A DNA stretch of 64,000 bases from Symbiodinium kawagutii. Taxonomy: Eukaryota > Sar > Dinophyceae > Suessiales > Symbiodiniaceae. The position numbers and the translations under genes were made by a program. Under the pieces are notes generated by a model. It was not told where the DNA came from. It saw only the letters and a list, made by a program, of their open reading frames with translations, and ran no database searches. The DNA is taken from contig VSDK01015564.1 of NCBI GenBank assembly GCA_009767595.1, positions 116,889 to 180,888 on the forward strand. The letters run 5' to 3'. Shown piece after piece: positions 12,401-24,000 of this stretch (its first letter is position 1; every line of letters starts with the position of its first letter).

Positions 12401-15400
12401 CCAAAGGTTGAGACTGAAATCCCGACGATCTCCCGACATAACTCAGTAAAACCTCGTGATCCTCCACCTCCTTGCTAACGACGTTCCAAGCCCGCAACCG
12501 CCTCCGGCTTGAAGTGGAACGATAACAAAATCTGATCCACGAAGAAAAAGCCGGTCATGAAGGGGATCGTCGAAACGGTGACACAAAAGAGCGCCAGCCT
12601 CAACCAGTTCGTAGTAGGGCTGGAATCGATAGGTTGCAACTAGCGAATTGATAGGCAAGCATCACGTTGGCAAAATTTGAAGGACCGAGGCTTCCCCTTT
12701 TGAGTCAAACAGCTCAATTTCGCGTTGAAATCGCCTTCAGAACCATGACATGGTTGATATTGATAAACAAACTGAAATGGTTCGAAAGAAGAGGATTCCT
12801 GAACACCCTTTTCTGAACATTTCCCCTGGGAAATTCTGCAAAAAAGATCAAAAAAGCTCCTCAATCACGGCCAAAGTGCGCTGGATAATAGCAAAGGCAA
12901 CGACGCGAGATAGATCCACTCTGGGGACCCTAATACAAAGCAACCCCTGCACCGGTAGTTTACCCCCTACCCCTATACTTGTAAACCATCCAGATTTGGG
13001 ATAGACCACAAGAAATTTCTATAGAGTAACGTGGGGGTGGTTGATTCATATGGGTCTGATCTACCATTCATAGTTTGATAGGAAGTAAACCCCCATATGT
13101 GGAATCAAAGAAATCAAAAGTATCATTCAAACGACCCCATTCACTTGTCAATTCAGAATAATTAGCCCTTTTTCGCAGTGATCCGTGTTTACTCATTCAC
13201 AATCTGATAATATTAAGCACACCAATGGCCGACAATGACTGATGTGTGAAAAACACACCTCTACAGTACATGATGGAAACAACAAGTAACTGACACTAGC
13301 AACCACGAGATCGCCCATGGTGAACCCCCCCAGACCCCATTGAAACCATGAGATTCGCCGGAGCCCCCATCATCCACGGTCGAGTGACTTGAGCCAGGTA
13401 CCCACCATGTGGTAGTTTCCAGACCCATAGGACTGGGCAATCAACCTCAGCATCAACTCTTCACAGCGGCATGGCCAGTCCCCCACCAGTTGCCGATCAA
13501 TGTTGTAGGTAACCGGGGAAGCCCAGGTGGGGATGGTTCTCTGTGGTACTGGAAGGGAATGGCCAGTGGAAGACATGGCAAAGACTGGCAACTGTGGACA
13601 GCATCGTTGCAGTTTACATGTTTTTAGACTTCAGATTCACCTCTGTCAAGCGAATGCTGCTTACAATGGTTTGCCGTTAGATTTGGAGGAAAGGTCGACA
13701 GTTTGGTTGCTTTGATGGTTGGCTTCTTGGTGCTTGCTTTGCTGTTTTCCTTGGTCCTGGTCATCTGGTCACATGGCTGCATTTGATTTGTGTTTTCACA
13801 AACATTGTTATATGCCTGTGAGTCAACACCCTGTACCCCTCGCTGCTCATGTCCCACACAGGACCAAACATAGACATGTCATACTTTCAACATCATACAC
13901 CGTGATTCCAATGTTCTATCAATAAATCATATGGTGTTTTCGGGATCATTCATCAGTATGATATATCACATATATATATATATATATATATTATTCACGA
14001 CACATATGTATACATATATATATACACATATAATTCATATTTGCTTGTTCTGCTTGTTGGCTGCAAGTCTCCACGGCTGGTTCTTTGCCCAGAAACGGGT
14101 TGAGCCCGAAGGACATGGCCAAAAGTGGAGTGGTCAAGAAGTTAGTCACCATGTCCTGGCAGAGCGCAGCAGTGAGTCAGGTTGGTCCTCGAGAAACCAG
14201 GGAAAATCAGGGCCAACGCAGGTCAAGGTAGGTCCAGCCAGGTAGGTCCAGCCAGGTAGGTCCAGGTAGATCTAGGTGCAGATTGTAGCCACTTAGATCT
14301 GCCAAACTAGTCCAACTCTCAGGAGCTGTGGCATGCTCCGAGCTTCGAACCATCAGCTGAGTGCAGTGATTGGGCTCTGATTTTTTGCGAGACACTTGAG
14401 GTTTGCTGATTAATGATGTGTTGTTAACTCGTTGTGAGTCTCCAATTGCTGCTACTGAAGCAATTACCAAGTATCTAATGCTTGTCATTGACCCTTTATT
14501 TCTTTTCATTCTTACGGTTTCTGTTATTTGGAGTATTCACAAAATGGACCTTGCTAAGGTAACCAACCAAATAAAGGATGCGCGGCCTTGGCATTCTTGC
14601 ACCAAGTAAATGAAAAGGTTTGAAGATGCAGGTATCGGTCTTCCATAAGCTTCTCAATGGTCGTGACCCATTATCAACGGATACTGACCCTTATGGACCC
14701 TTATCAAGCGTTGACAACCATCATATCAACCGAAACTCCAAATGATCCAGGAACACTTGCTAATCATTGTCATTGCTGATATGGTGTAAACACTACATCG
14801 ACCATGGTTTATTATCCATATCTGCAATAAGTTCAGCTTGATCACCCCAGTCTTCCAATTGGCTGCACAAATTGACGCGTTGAAGCGCATCTTGGTAATT
14901 ACGCCGCACATGTGAGTCGTAACAAGCGTCGGGAGGTGAACCTCGCAAGAAGAATAGTTTAATTTGTTCATCTTTGATTGATCTTGACACACGGCACCTG
15001 TCTTGGAATCTCTGTGACAAGCTGGTGTCCCTGCTTGCTGCTTCTCACACATCGCAAAAATCTGTTGATGATGCACGGCTTCATTGCAGCTCGTTCATTC
15101 TACGTGTCCAAACATTGTGCGCCCCCAAACAAACATTAGCCCAAGCATGAGCTGTGATAGAGAAATATCAATTTCCATAAGGGCGCAACGTGTTATGAGC
15201 AAAGCCATATCAGTGGGGAACAACAGCAAGCACAGCTTTAAAAGACTGTGCGGGTCAAGAAGCACCTTCGATACAACTATGGCCCTAGCTTATCAACCAG
15301 AAACATGCTGGCAGTTGGGAACAGAATCATCTCGGAACAAAACTGTCGTAGCATGTCGTATCAACCAGCAAACCTGGAGCTGAACTCAGTCAAGACTCAG

Positions 15401-18400
15401 ACAAACTTGAGGCAGCCAAATATTGTCCTCGGGCAAGTCGCGGAACTCTGAAACAAACTGCGATCCTGTGAATGACGTGAACCCAGGATTTATAAATCCC
15501 TGATTTGGCAACATGGACGCATGATCCACCCAAATTTGATGCTTCCAAAATGCTGCCAGCCTTTCAATTGTTTGATTCTGGATTGACATCGACTACCTGG
15601 TTGACTGGATGGCATACTCCGATGATGGCAGGTGATTGTTACGATGACCACTACATAATCATGAACACTGATTGATCATGGGTATTGATGGTTTATGGCT
15701 AGAAACAAATCATGAACTAACTGAGAACCATCAGTTAACCATCATCAATAATCATTTATAATTGATAATTTATAGCTGATAACTGATAACCATCATAACC
15801 ATCAATTAACCATCAATTAATCATCAATGAACCATCAACGATGGTGATCAATCACCTTTCGTTACCGCATCGTCATGTTCATTCGCGCATGACCAACCTT
15901 ATAGTGCCAATGATGACCCACAGCCGCGCTTCAGTATACGACCACATCAGTGGGTCACCAACACCGCCCATTGTCTACACATGATGTGTGATGTATGTTC
16001 CAAAATGGCTGTCATGTTCAAAACATGTCTCCACATGATCTATATATATTTGTATATGTGTGTTCCATTGCCACCTTTGCCCAAGGTTGCCTCGAAAAAA
16101 TGAGATTCACTTTACGTGTTGCCAGCACACATGCGAATCAAAAAGATGCGAATCAACAACCATCACCTTACCATGCAATATCAAATGGTTGATCATCCCA
16201 AGCATGGTAAGTTTTCAGCGTTTGATCACATCCTCCTTGACATCCAGAGTGCTGCTGAGCAACGAGAGGTGTAGATCTCTGAGTTGTTTCGGTCGCTGTC
16301 CAGACTCACAATGGCCGCTGTGGTCGGAAAGGCGTTTGGCATCTCGTAGGCCGTCAGGAGTGTGGGCACTGGATACCTGGGCGAACGCACGTGATCCCAA
16401 CGACATGGATGGCTTCACCCATAGAAATGCTGGCCGTTTCCATGGATTTTTGCGGGAAAAGTCAGCTTTCTTGTTTGCGCATGTAGCGATATCAACCACC
16501 TTGTAATGATATCGACATATAAGTGATGGTCAAGCAACAATTGCAATACCAGCTATGACTGGTCGACCAACGAGCCAAAGGTCGTATTTCGCAGCGGGAA
16601 ATCACGGGCTGTATGGCTTTGGGTCACCCTTAGTCCCCCTGCTTCCCCCATCAGTAAGCAGGCTGTTTTCCTGCTTCCCCCATCAGTAAGCAGGCTGTTT
16701 CCCACTAATATGCTTGGTGAACTTAACCCCATCATTGGTGGTTTACATTGACCCACAGCCATATATCTGGTATATCCCCCATTGGCTATTATCCCCTATG
16801 AGTAACCACTAACCATCTATTGCTAAGCATTATTGTTGGTTAAGTGCTTGACCCATAGCCATGTGGGGTCAAGGGCGGGCCCCTGGTACCCAGCCCTAAA
16901 AGCGGATGGTTGGTGACCCGAGCTTGCCATAGCAGTACAAGGGACCGGGCCCCGTTCACCAGCGGCCCTGGCCGTTAGGTCAGGTCACTAGGGTAACGGC
17001 CAGTTATGATACATATGGCTATGGGTCAATATGGTAACGGCCAGTTGTGATACATATGGCTATGGGTCAATATTAACCAACCATTATGGTGGATAATTGC
17101 CAACAATCATACGGAAAACAATGGTCAGTGAGAGGGGAACCAGGGGTAAAGGGTTTTGACCCACAGCCATATAACTATTGTTAGATGGCCTTATAAACCA
17201 AGTTAGAATTAGGGGCCTTGTATGAACTGTCCACCACTTTTTCTTCATTAGCCACCAACCACCCATTCTGCAGCAGTACCATCCATCACTCATCTCGTTA
17301 CTATCCATTATCAAGCATGTTTCACCATCAATTAATCATTATGAAGCAATTTTCACCATCATCAACCACCATTAACCATCATCAACCACCATTAACCATG
17401 ATAAATCAACATTAACCATCATAAATCACCATTAACCAATACTAACCACTACCATTAACCATCACTCCCACCACCACCCACCTCCCGCCACATCACCCGT
17501 TGGAACCCCCCCTTGGCGTGCCCGGGCGCATCATGGCGCCTACGTCCGCAGCGGCCGCGTCGCCGTCGCCCTGCGTCGCCATCAGCGGGCGAGAGGTCAG
17601 GTGGCCCACGCATGCTGAGTCCATGGAGAACATGGCGAAGCGACAGAACCTGAGAGCCGGGCCAGGGCCGCCCGTCCAGGTGGGGGGCGCCCGAACAGCG
17701 GTTAAGTCAGGTCCAGGGAAAGTTAGCCAGGAACCAACAGGGCCAGTAGCGCATTACTTGGGTTAAATTTATGGCTTATAACATACTCCAATGGCTTATT
17801 AACTAATTAGTTATAAGCCCAGTTGCACATGAGAGATCTGTAAAAGCATACTGAAATGGTTTAACTATGTTGAGGAACCAACAGTTTAGTAGCTTAACTT
17901 GGGTTATAACTAGAGTAAATACCAGTTGGTACTGGTAGATAGTTTGTTGAATGGCAAATCTTCACAGACTTATCAACTTTTTGGGGCCCCACCTTGTAGT
18001 GGTTCATGTTTGGTTCATAGTTGCTTCATGTTGAGAACAACGTTGATGGGTTTAAATGATGATTGGTGACTGTTAAGGCTACTTAATGATGGGTAGTTCA
18101 TGGCCAATGATGCATGGTAAACGATGAGCAGTTCCTGATGGATTGATGGTAAGCAATGGGGTATCACAGCTACGCAGCTGGATGGGGAAACCACCGCCGT
18201 GTGGGCACCGCAGTAATGGACGTGGCCACGTTACAATTGGGCAAACCTATCAGTGGAGTTCCCCGAAAATCGAAGCTGTAAACCCAACCAGTGAAGATCT
18301 GCTTTCGTCTGCAGTTGTCTTAAATTCTTAAACTGTCCATGTTTGAGTTAAGAAATCAGAAACCATTTCTGGCTCCCCCATCAATGATAAGTTGCTTATG

Positions 18401-19917
18401 CACCACTACCGAAAAACAATCATTAAGCACTATCATCATTCATGCTTCATCAAACGTGGCATTAACAGGAATGAAAAAAGACATGTTAGTTTGTTATGAT
18501 CAATCATTATCATGTCAATTAAAGACAAATGCGCAACAAAATTCATAAACTTGATCATCACCATCATCAGAAGTACTATCTAAATCAAACATCACTGACA
18601 ATGTAAAGCATGTTCATTTTCCATCCACAAAGTGTTTCAGTTGATGGTTGAGTTATCATCAAGCCATGTCATATCAACCACCAACATGTTCTCATTTGAC
18701 AACTAGTTTAGTTTATATACTGCGCGTTCTTGCATGTGGATTTCTCAGAACTGAGAAGCCAAAAAATGTCTCAGAGACCCATTTCTTCGCTCACCGACCC
18801 TCACAGGTCCTCACTGGTGAAATTGGGATCAGCAATTAATGGTAATGGTAAACGGTTGGTGATTGAATCACCCCTAGGAAAAATATCAGTCAATGAAACA
18901 ATCATTTAAGCCGACCAGTAATGGCTGTTGATGCTAAATGATGGCTAAGATGGTTGATCATGTTTGATCACAATTCCTCATGACTCATGATTGATCATGG
19001 TTCATGACGGTGACCAGCTTGAGCTGCAATTTGTTGGCCATGCTTAACGTGATTTCGGATGCATCCAAAAGCATCACAACCAATGATGTCATCACCCCAA
19101 AGTTGGAAATACCGGACTTGGCCATTTTCTCGCCTCGGATGAGATCTTGCCAAATGAGGGCTCAAGAATCAGGAAAGCGGCTACAAAAGAAAACCAGAAA
19201 TTTCCAAAAGAAAACCATCAATTTTCCATTAAATCTCTTCATTTCCTGAAGTGGAAAAGCATCAAGTGCCAAGCTCCTCCAGTGGCCCACCGGTTCCTCC
19301 AGCCAGGGAGCATGCTCACAGCAATGGGCCAACCCAAGGCCCACATTGGTTTCAGCTCCTGCTTCGGAGTCGCCATGTTTTGGTTGTGAAATGTATCTGG
19401 TTGGTGGTTGAACCACCCATGGTGAACTAGTGGCTAATAATGGTTAATAATGGTTAATATATGGTAATAATTGTTGATTATGATCATTAACTGGTTGGTG
19501 GTTGAGCCACCCCTATGAAAACTATGCTTGTCAACCAACCAATTGTTAATGATTACTATGGAAAATAAAACATGTTCGAAACCACCAAGCAGGTATGAAC
19601 CGTTAGCTATCACTGGGTATTTAGTGATTTCGATGTTGGTAGATGTAGCTAGCTAAGACAGTTTTTGAATCTAGTAGATATAGCTGAAAGATAGCTAATT
19701 ACGAAGCTGGTTATGAACCATGAAGCCAATATGAAACCATCATTCACCTGGATTGACACCCCAACCAACAGCTCCACCGGGGACCATCCCTAAGTGGAAT
19801 GATCCCCATCTCAGCCACTCACCCCCCCAGCGTTGCCTTCCGCGCAAAAACGGCCCAAGGTTCCCCGTGATCATCTTCCAGCAACGCCGACTGTTGGGTG
19901 TTAGCCACTTCCGCCAT
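434..19917 (-). CDS. MATE-family multidrug/toxin efflux transporter gene, 15 exons found, 3' end beyond window
   Basis: Membrane antiporter of the MATE family, which exports organic cations and drugs in exchange for H+ or Na+ (family knowledge). Exons in transcript order: 19917-19837 (ATG, MAEVAN), 19358-19312, 17649-17547, 14155-14097, 13445-13389, 12598-12502, 12160-12132, 11498-11427, 11287-11246, 10682-10631, 9295-9247, [one missing], 6736-6684, 5198-5139, 2020-1919, 532-about 434. Phases agree at every join except across the missing exon. Diagnostic stretches are WPIAVSMFCRFAMFSMDSA, QSYGSGNYHMVGTWL, IYFQAQGLPAMYFG, GLGFIGAALSIS, VLPQVATMIL, VAASTAATSATVPIT and GIRVGMKLGQGNAQA, the last matching the MATE VRVG-x2-LG-x-GN signature. 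About 334 residues are recovered of a usual 450-550. All acceptors are AG|G; donors are GT or GC, with GA possible after exons 3 and 12. The start was chosen because the phase-0 GC donor at 19836 joins cleanly to exon 2. Introns are 139-3391 bp. Confidence 0.75.
896..989 (+). mobile_element. short TIR element, family A (CTGGTTGGTGGTTT termini)
   Basis: About 94 bp, starting CTGGTTGGTGGTTTCAACCC and ending in an imperfect inverted copy (GGAACCACCTG). The interior carries GTCAACCAAC and a GGGAAAATCAAAAATGT stretch, as in the other copies. It lies in the last MATE intron found. A weaker copy follows at about 1142-1254. Confidence 0.5.
2040..3240. repeat. degenerate TGATGGTTx low-complexity tract
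   Basis: About 1.2 kb built from variants of TGATGGTT/GGTTGATGATGG, strongly G/T-biased on the plus strand and too diverged for a fixed period. It fills most of one MATE intron. Similar tracts, in either orientation, occur at about 17320-17480, 25140-25470, 49500-49990, 61300-61420 and 62860-63070. Confidence 0.7.
3312..3649 (+). mobile_element. hAT-like MITE carrying telomere-type repeats, copy 1
   Basis: The element body is 3320-3641 (322 bp). Its ends, CCCTCCAGCCTTAA and the complement of CTAAGGCTCGGGCG, form imperfect 13-14 bp terminal inverted repeats. It is flanked by an exact 8-bp duplication, AACATGTG, at 3312-3319 and 3642-3649. Positions 3434-3545 hold TTTTAGGG/TTTAGGG units mixed with TTTTGG. 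No transposase is encoded. An 8-bp target duplication suggests hAT (inference). Confidence 0.72.
3847..3984. mobile_element. short TIR element, family D (CTACAAGGTGGG termini)
   Basis: Starts TAGGTTCCTACAAGGTGGG and ends CCCCACCTTGTAGCACCTA, an imperfect inverted repeat of about 20 bp. The interior has TTAGTGGGTTTATAAG and GGTTATGACCCAACTTATAA. It lies between the two hAT-like MITEs. Confidence 0.6.
4566..4992 (+). mobile_element. family A element interrupted by a hAT-like MITE
   Basis: The left part, 4566-4647, starts CTGGTTGGGGGTTTGAACCCC and runs to AAAATAAAACATGTT. The right part resumes after 4975 with TAAAACCACCAACCA. Uninterrupted relatives (for example 19491-19592) read straight through AAAATAAAACATGTTCGAAACC, so the insertion point is visible. 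Confidence 0.62.
4640..4975 (-). mobile_element. hAT-like MITE carrying telomere-type repeats, copy 2 (inverted)
   Basis: The body is 4648-4967 (320 bp), an inverted near-copy of 3320-3641. It is flanked by exact 8-bp AACATGTT duplications (4640-4647 and 4968-4975). CCCTAAAA-type repeats lie at about 4744-4856. With copy 1 it forms an inverted pair about 1 kb apart that could fold into a 320-bp hairpin. Confidence 0.72.
5266..5388. mobile_element. family C short TIR element (diverged)
   Basis: Begins GTGGTTTCTCAAGTCATAAGG and ends CCCAATTTTTAGAACACCCCCATG, a degenerate version of the family C layout. Lies in a MATE intron. Confidence 0.4.
5550..5790 (-). CDS. possible exon or gene fragment, unknown product, inside a MATE intron
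   Basis: An open minus-strand frame reads ..CQQLLDLRQLGIRLVPTT.. and ..CATLQADALKSLEEC... Its composition is protein-like, with a higher GC content than the intron around it. No domain was recognised. It does not fit the MATE reading frame between the exons at 6736 and 5198, so it may be an inserted fragment. It could also be chance. Confidence 0.28.
6140..6246. mobile_element. family C short TIR element
   Basis: Begins GGAGGTTTCTCATAATTGGGG and ends TTTTTTTGAGAAACTCCCATGTG, with the family's ATTAATGGATGATTTG core. Confidence 0.55.
6480..6580. repeat. TA-rich microsatellite
   Basis: About 100 bp of (TA)n interrupted by TGTA and TCTA units. Shorter similar tracts lie at about 7878-7900, 13966-13992, 24813-24845, 42728-42745 and 43330-43350. 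Confidence 0.8.
7319..7330. other. assembly gap (12 Ns)
   Basis: Twelve unresolved bases. The gap falls in the interval (9246-6737) where one MATE exon is missing, so its real size matters. Confidence 0.99.
9019..9124 (+). mobile_element. family B short TIR element
   Basis: Begins GACTGTGGGTCAAAACCCGG and ends GGCTTGACCCAAC, with the family's CCCCTGGTTCCCCATCATT core. Confidence 0.5.
9881..9992. mobile_element. family C short TIR element
   Basis: Begins GGTGGTTTCTCAAAGTAGGG, followed by TACCCC, and ends GGGTTTCCAAACTAGCTTCAGAAACCGCC in a degenerate inverted repeat. Confidence 0.45.
10891..10973. repeat. (CAAA)n microsatellite
   Basis: About 20 perfect tetranucleotide units, inside a MATE intron. 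The open frame across it is low-complexity and not taken as a gene. Confidence 0.95.
12132..12160 (-). CDS. 29-nt micro-exon of the MATE gene
   Basis: Encodes VCFLAGVYA plus two bases of an Arg codon. The acceptor is CAG|GTG and the donor is GC (GCATCTCG). It is in phase on both sides: the preceding exon ends ..FKPE at phase 0, and the next supplies the G of CGG before FNTIWVIPNSWYV. Without it the MATE segment between HFKPE and FNTIW has no counterpart. Confidence 0.65.
16210..16500 (-). CDS. possible exon-like ORF, unknown product, inside the longest MATE intron
   Basis: A minus-strand frame of about 94 codons reads ..AHTPDGLRDAKRLSDHSGH.. and ..SLLSSTLDVKEDV... It shows no MATE similarity and no recognised domain. 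It is GC-richer than its surroundings. It may be a fragment or chance. Confidence 0.2.
16614..16761 (+). mobile_element. family B element with internal 32-bp tandem duplication
   Basis: Begins TGGCTTTGGGTCACCC and ends TTGACCCACAGCCAT. Inside, a 32-bp unit starting CTGCTTCCCCCATCAG at 16639 is repeated at 16671. A 41-bp tandem duplication of a related end (GGTAACGGCCAGTT..) follows at 16992 and 17033. Confidence 0.5.
19491..19592 (+). mobile_element. family A short TIR element, clean copy
   Basis: About 102 bp, with CTGGTTGGTGGTTGAG at the start and GAAACCACCAAGCAG at the end (inverted). It contains AAAATAAAACATGTTCG, the site into which the hAT-like MITE at 4640-4975 inserted in another copy. 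Lies between MATE exons 1 and 2. Confidence 0.62.
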
Positions 19918-21041
19918 GGCGACGATGGTGTGACACGGTGAAACTCTGGAGCGGTTTCTGCCGAAAAGTGAGGGATCACCTGTTGAGACGCTCGCACTTC
20001 CAACTGGTGTTGGATGTTTCAAACTAATTATCCGACTGTGAATCATCCAACAGCTTTATAACTGGTTTTGGGAAGCCGCTTCATGATGTTCTGCATCGAA
20101 ACTGCCAGTGTGACGAATGATCGAGGATGGTCATCCAATGATTCTGGCTGGGAGTGAAGCAATCACCGAATGGAAACCCAATGAGTGTTCATGGTTCATG
20201 CTCTCATCCGCGAGCCACAATTCTGCCACCACGGTCAAGGGCGAAGCAAAATGAACACGCTGGCGCGTCCTAAAATCGTAGCTACAAACACATCCTCATT
20301 CCAAAGGTACGAACAGGATCAATTGGTACAAGCACCTCACATAAGTGTCTGATGTTCTTAATTGTGTAGCAACAAACATCATTATCAACCAATAATTTAA
20401 CCATCGGTAACCATTAATTTAACCAAAAATTTAGATAGTCACTACCGTATTGACCATTACTAAATTATCAACCGTTGTTAACCTAGCTTAAAAATGGTTG
20501 AGATTAATCTAGCATCAAAAAAATGGCTCACTGTTTGAAAGAAGACGTAATTCCACCAAACAGGCTATACTGCTTACATCAACCACTTTGAAAAGAACAA
20601 CAACACAACAATCAAACTGTTGACGTCGCACAATTTCTCACATGATTATCAACCATCAAATAAATCAACAATTGTCAACCATTGTCAACCATTATCAACA
20701 ATTATTAACCATCATCAACCATTATTAACAATCATGAACCATTATCCTCGCATCCTTTTGTTTCTCTCAGCTTTCCAGCAGCTCGTATGCGCTCATGAGG
20801 CCAATCTGCTTAGTCACCTGAGCTGGCGGAAAAGTCACCCTGTTGTATCCTTCCGTTGATTGGTGGTTTCAACCCCATTCAAACCCATGTAATCATCTCA
20901 AATACTGAGGAAACATGAGACATATTCAATCTCACCCCCCCCAAACAGCAGTTCAACCACAACTGTTGCTAAGTATCCCCTATCCTTCACCACCCGAATC
21001 CCCCCAAAAAAACCGATCCAACCACAAATCCAATCTCATCA
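19918..21041. other. interval between the ankyrin gene stop and the MATE start
   Basis: About 1.1 kb. It contains ACCATTATCAACC-type low-complexity DNA at 20640-20750 and no recognisable exon. No TATA-type promoter or polyadenylation signal could be assigned. Dinoflagellate promoters are poorly defined and mRNAs are trans-spliced, so this is expected. Confidence 0.5.
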
Positions 21042-24000
21042 TCATCCATGACCTTCCAAGGGCCCAGTCGCATTGGAGGACGCTGCAACGAAGCTTGCCT
21101 TGGCCTTGGCCTTGGCCTTGCCCTTGGCAGCAGGACTGGAGGTGGAGATGGTCGCCTCAGCCTCCAGAGCACCTGCGGCTTGCAGCAGCTTCCGCAAGGG
21201 ACCTCGGTGGAGCCAGGGCGGGGTTCATAGCAGTGGAGAAGCTGGGCCTTGCTGGGAATAGATCTGACTATGATCTATGAAAATAGCCATGAAAATCAGC
21301 TGCTTATGCTGAAAATTACCCTTATTCCCATGAAAACAGCCATTGTGATAGGGTCAGTTGCAACAGTTTATGGAGAATAGCCATGAAAATAGCTTCACAA
21401 ACTGTTCTTTGCCTTTCTGTTGGTTATTCCCCATACTTATATAACCACTATTCAAGCATAGCCACAGAAAATCCCGTGGATTCGCTATCCACAGCCACGT
21501 TTCTTGTAAAAACCCGAATATCATCAGTACAAACGCCTATAGAACCATTATCTAATCCTATGTAATCCCCCTTTAAGCCCATTAAAACCAACAAATCCAC
21601 CACCTCCTCCTTGCAAACAAGCCACCGCTCTTGGCCAAAGACAGCGGTCGATTCCCTTGATCAGTTTCCAGGTTGGGATCTGCCTGAACCCAGCGCAACA
21701 ATGGAGAGGCGTCATGGCCCCGTGGTGCATTCACCAACCAATGGTTGAAATAGCAGGATTATGTTCACCATAGGGGATGGCAACCTACCATCAATGGGTG
21801 AAATAACTAGTTTCTACCTATGGCAAGCATAGGTTTATCCCATAGTTTATCCCCACCAATGGTTGAAATACCAGGTTGATGGCAACCAAGAATTTTAGGG
21901 GAGAAACTACCAACCAACCATCATTTTAGTGGATAGTAACCAGCAATCATAGTTGGATTACTTGCTGGTTAATGATGGTACACCAGGGGCATGGGGTGAC
22001 CCGCAGCCACCTGCGTCGATGGGTTTGAAAAAAAACGATATGGTTGAACATCCGAACTTGTCATTTGGGGGATGTGAACAGCTGGGGTGTTCAGGGTTTT
22101 GACCCACAGCCATCTCCACATTTTGTTGGCTGGACAAACATCACGAGATATTGTCTCGTGATGCTTCATGTGACATGAGACTGCAAATTGTCTTGCAATA
22201 CACTTGGGCTGTTCAACGGTCACTATCCCACTATTTGTGAGTGGTGGTGGCATTGTTTACTTTCAATAACGAGCAAAGCCAACCTGGTTGTGACTACTGG
22301 TGATGTTGTCAGAAAAATCCAAAAAATGCGTTGGTTGACATTTGACAAATTGCTGGTTGGACTGGTTCGATACCTGCTCACAGTAGTCTCGCTATTGCAA
22401 CAAACTAGTTAGCGCTATTAATCACGATATTGGTCACAATAGCGAATTGACAAGATTAACAGCCAATCATGATTAATAGCTAATCATTATTGATATTGGT
22501 CACAATAAGAGCCCATCAATTTCTTGGTTGTCATGGCTCACAAGTAATGATGGCTGATGATGGTCATTGATGCGGTTCAACAACAATTGTAGTTGTTTCA
22601 CCATAAGTTTGTTGGTGATTATCCCCTACTAACCATTATGAATGGTTATAAACCACTATAAGTTTTAATTAAACTACAACTATGTTGTTGATTTTTACCT
22701 ATCATAATCTGGTTGTGATGGTTATATACCACTATTAATGGTTATAAATTATTATAAATACTAACCAACGACGATCATAATGGTTACACATCCCTATGGC
22801 TATGGGTCAAAACCCTTAGTCCCCCTGGTTACCCCATCATTAACCATTGTTTCCCTTGCTGGTGATTCTTCCCCATTGGTTGGTTAATTAATATTGACCC
22901 ATAGCCATTGCTGGTGATCAATATTGGTTAAAAACCCTATAATTTTACTAAATGGTTGCCCTGTTAATGGTTATAAATACTATTACTGGTTATAAAACTA
23001 ACCCTATTTAAAAAACATATCATCCCCTACTATTAACCATTAACCAGCTGTCATTAACCATCGGTTGGTTGGTTAATATTGACCCATGGTCCGACTAAAA
23101 AAGCCAATGAGCTGCTGGCTGTTGCCGTCACCTCGCCACGGTCACCGCCACGGGCGCCTTGTGCTGCAGCAGGATCTTCACAGGCTCCTGCTTCTCCAGC
23201 TGCAGAGCCAGGTGCAGCGGCGATGCTCCTGGAGCAACGGTGTGCAACGCCCGAAACCCACGGGGACCGCCAGGGCGGTAAGTTGTAACCAGGGCAGCTA
23301 CCAGTAGTGGTAACCAGCTTCTTAGATGCCACATCTTAAGCAACTTTGGATGTTTTGGGGGCCTCACCTGAACCAAAAAATGATCAATGCTATGCTAGAA
23401 AGGCGAACCATCAACATTGGTTCACTATGGGTCACCTTAGTGAATGGATGATTATGGTGAAACCATTGGGAATGAGACACATCTAACTATACCCAAACAC
23501 GATAAAAAGAGAATCTACAATAAACCATACTTGAACAGCTATCCAAACCGCCTTGATTGTGAAACAGTGATCAATGAGCTGGCTGGTAGGAGGATGAAAG
23601 CAATGGAAAGAACCAATCATGTTGACTTTTACCTATCATAATCTGGTTATGATGGTTATAAACCACTATTAATGGTTATAAATGACTTACAGCACCCCAA
23701 GCCGCCTTTCGCTGTTCGCTGTTCGCTGGGCGGTCCTTTGGTCGTCAAGGGCTGCGGGTCAGCATTGGCTTCCAAGAGCATCGACAATTCCTGACGTCTG
23801 AAATGAACATGATGGAGCGATGGCTAATGGCGATTATGATTCAATGATTAGTTAACTAACATTGTATAATGGTTGGCGAATATTAGGTTGGTGATGGTTA
23901 CCGTTGGGTTTGTCTAATGATGGTTAATCCTGATCGTTGATAAAAATCGGATACATGATTATCCATATTATTCATGTTGACGTTGGTATTAACCGGCAAT

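Noticed and set aside
22139-22163. CATCACGAGA..TCTCGTGATG hairpin as a terminator
   Set aside because: Short chance hairpin in intronic DNA of a eukaryote; no T-run or transcript context.
22366-22378. GGTTCGATACC as a tRNA B box
   Set aside because: No A box, no cloverleaf and no acceptor stem could be formed around it.
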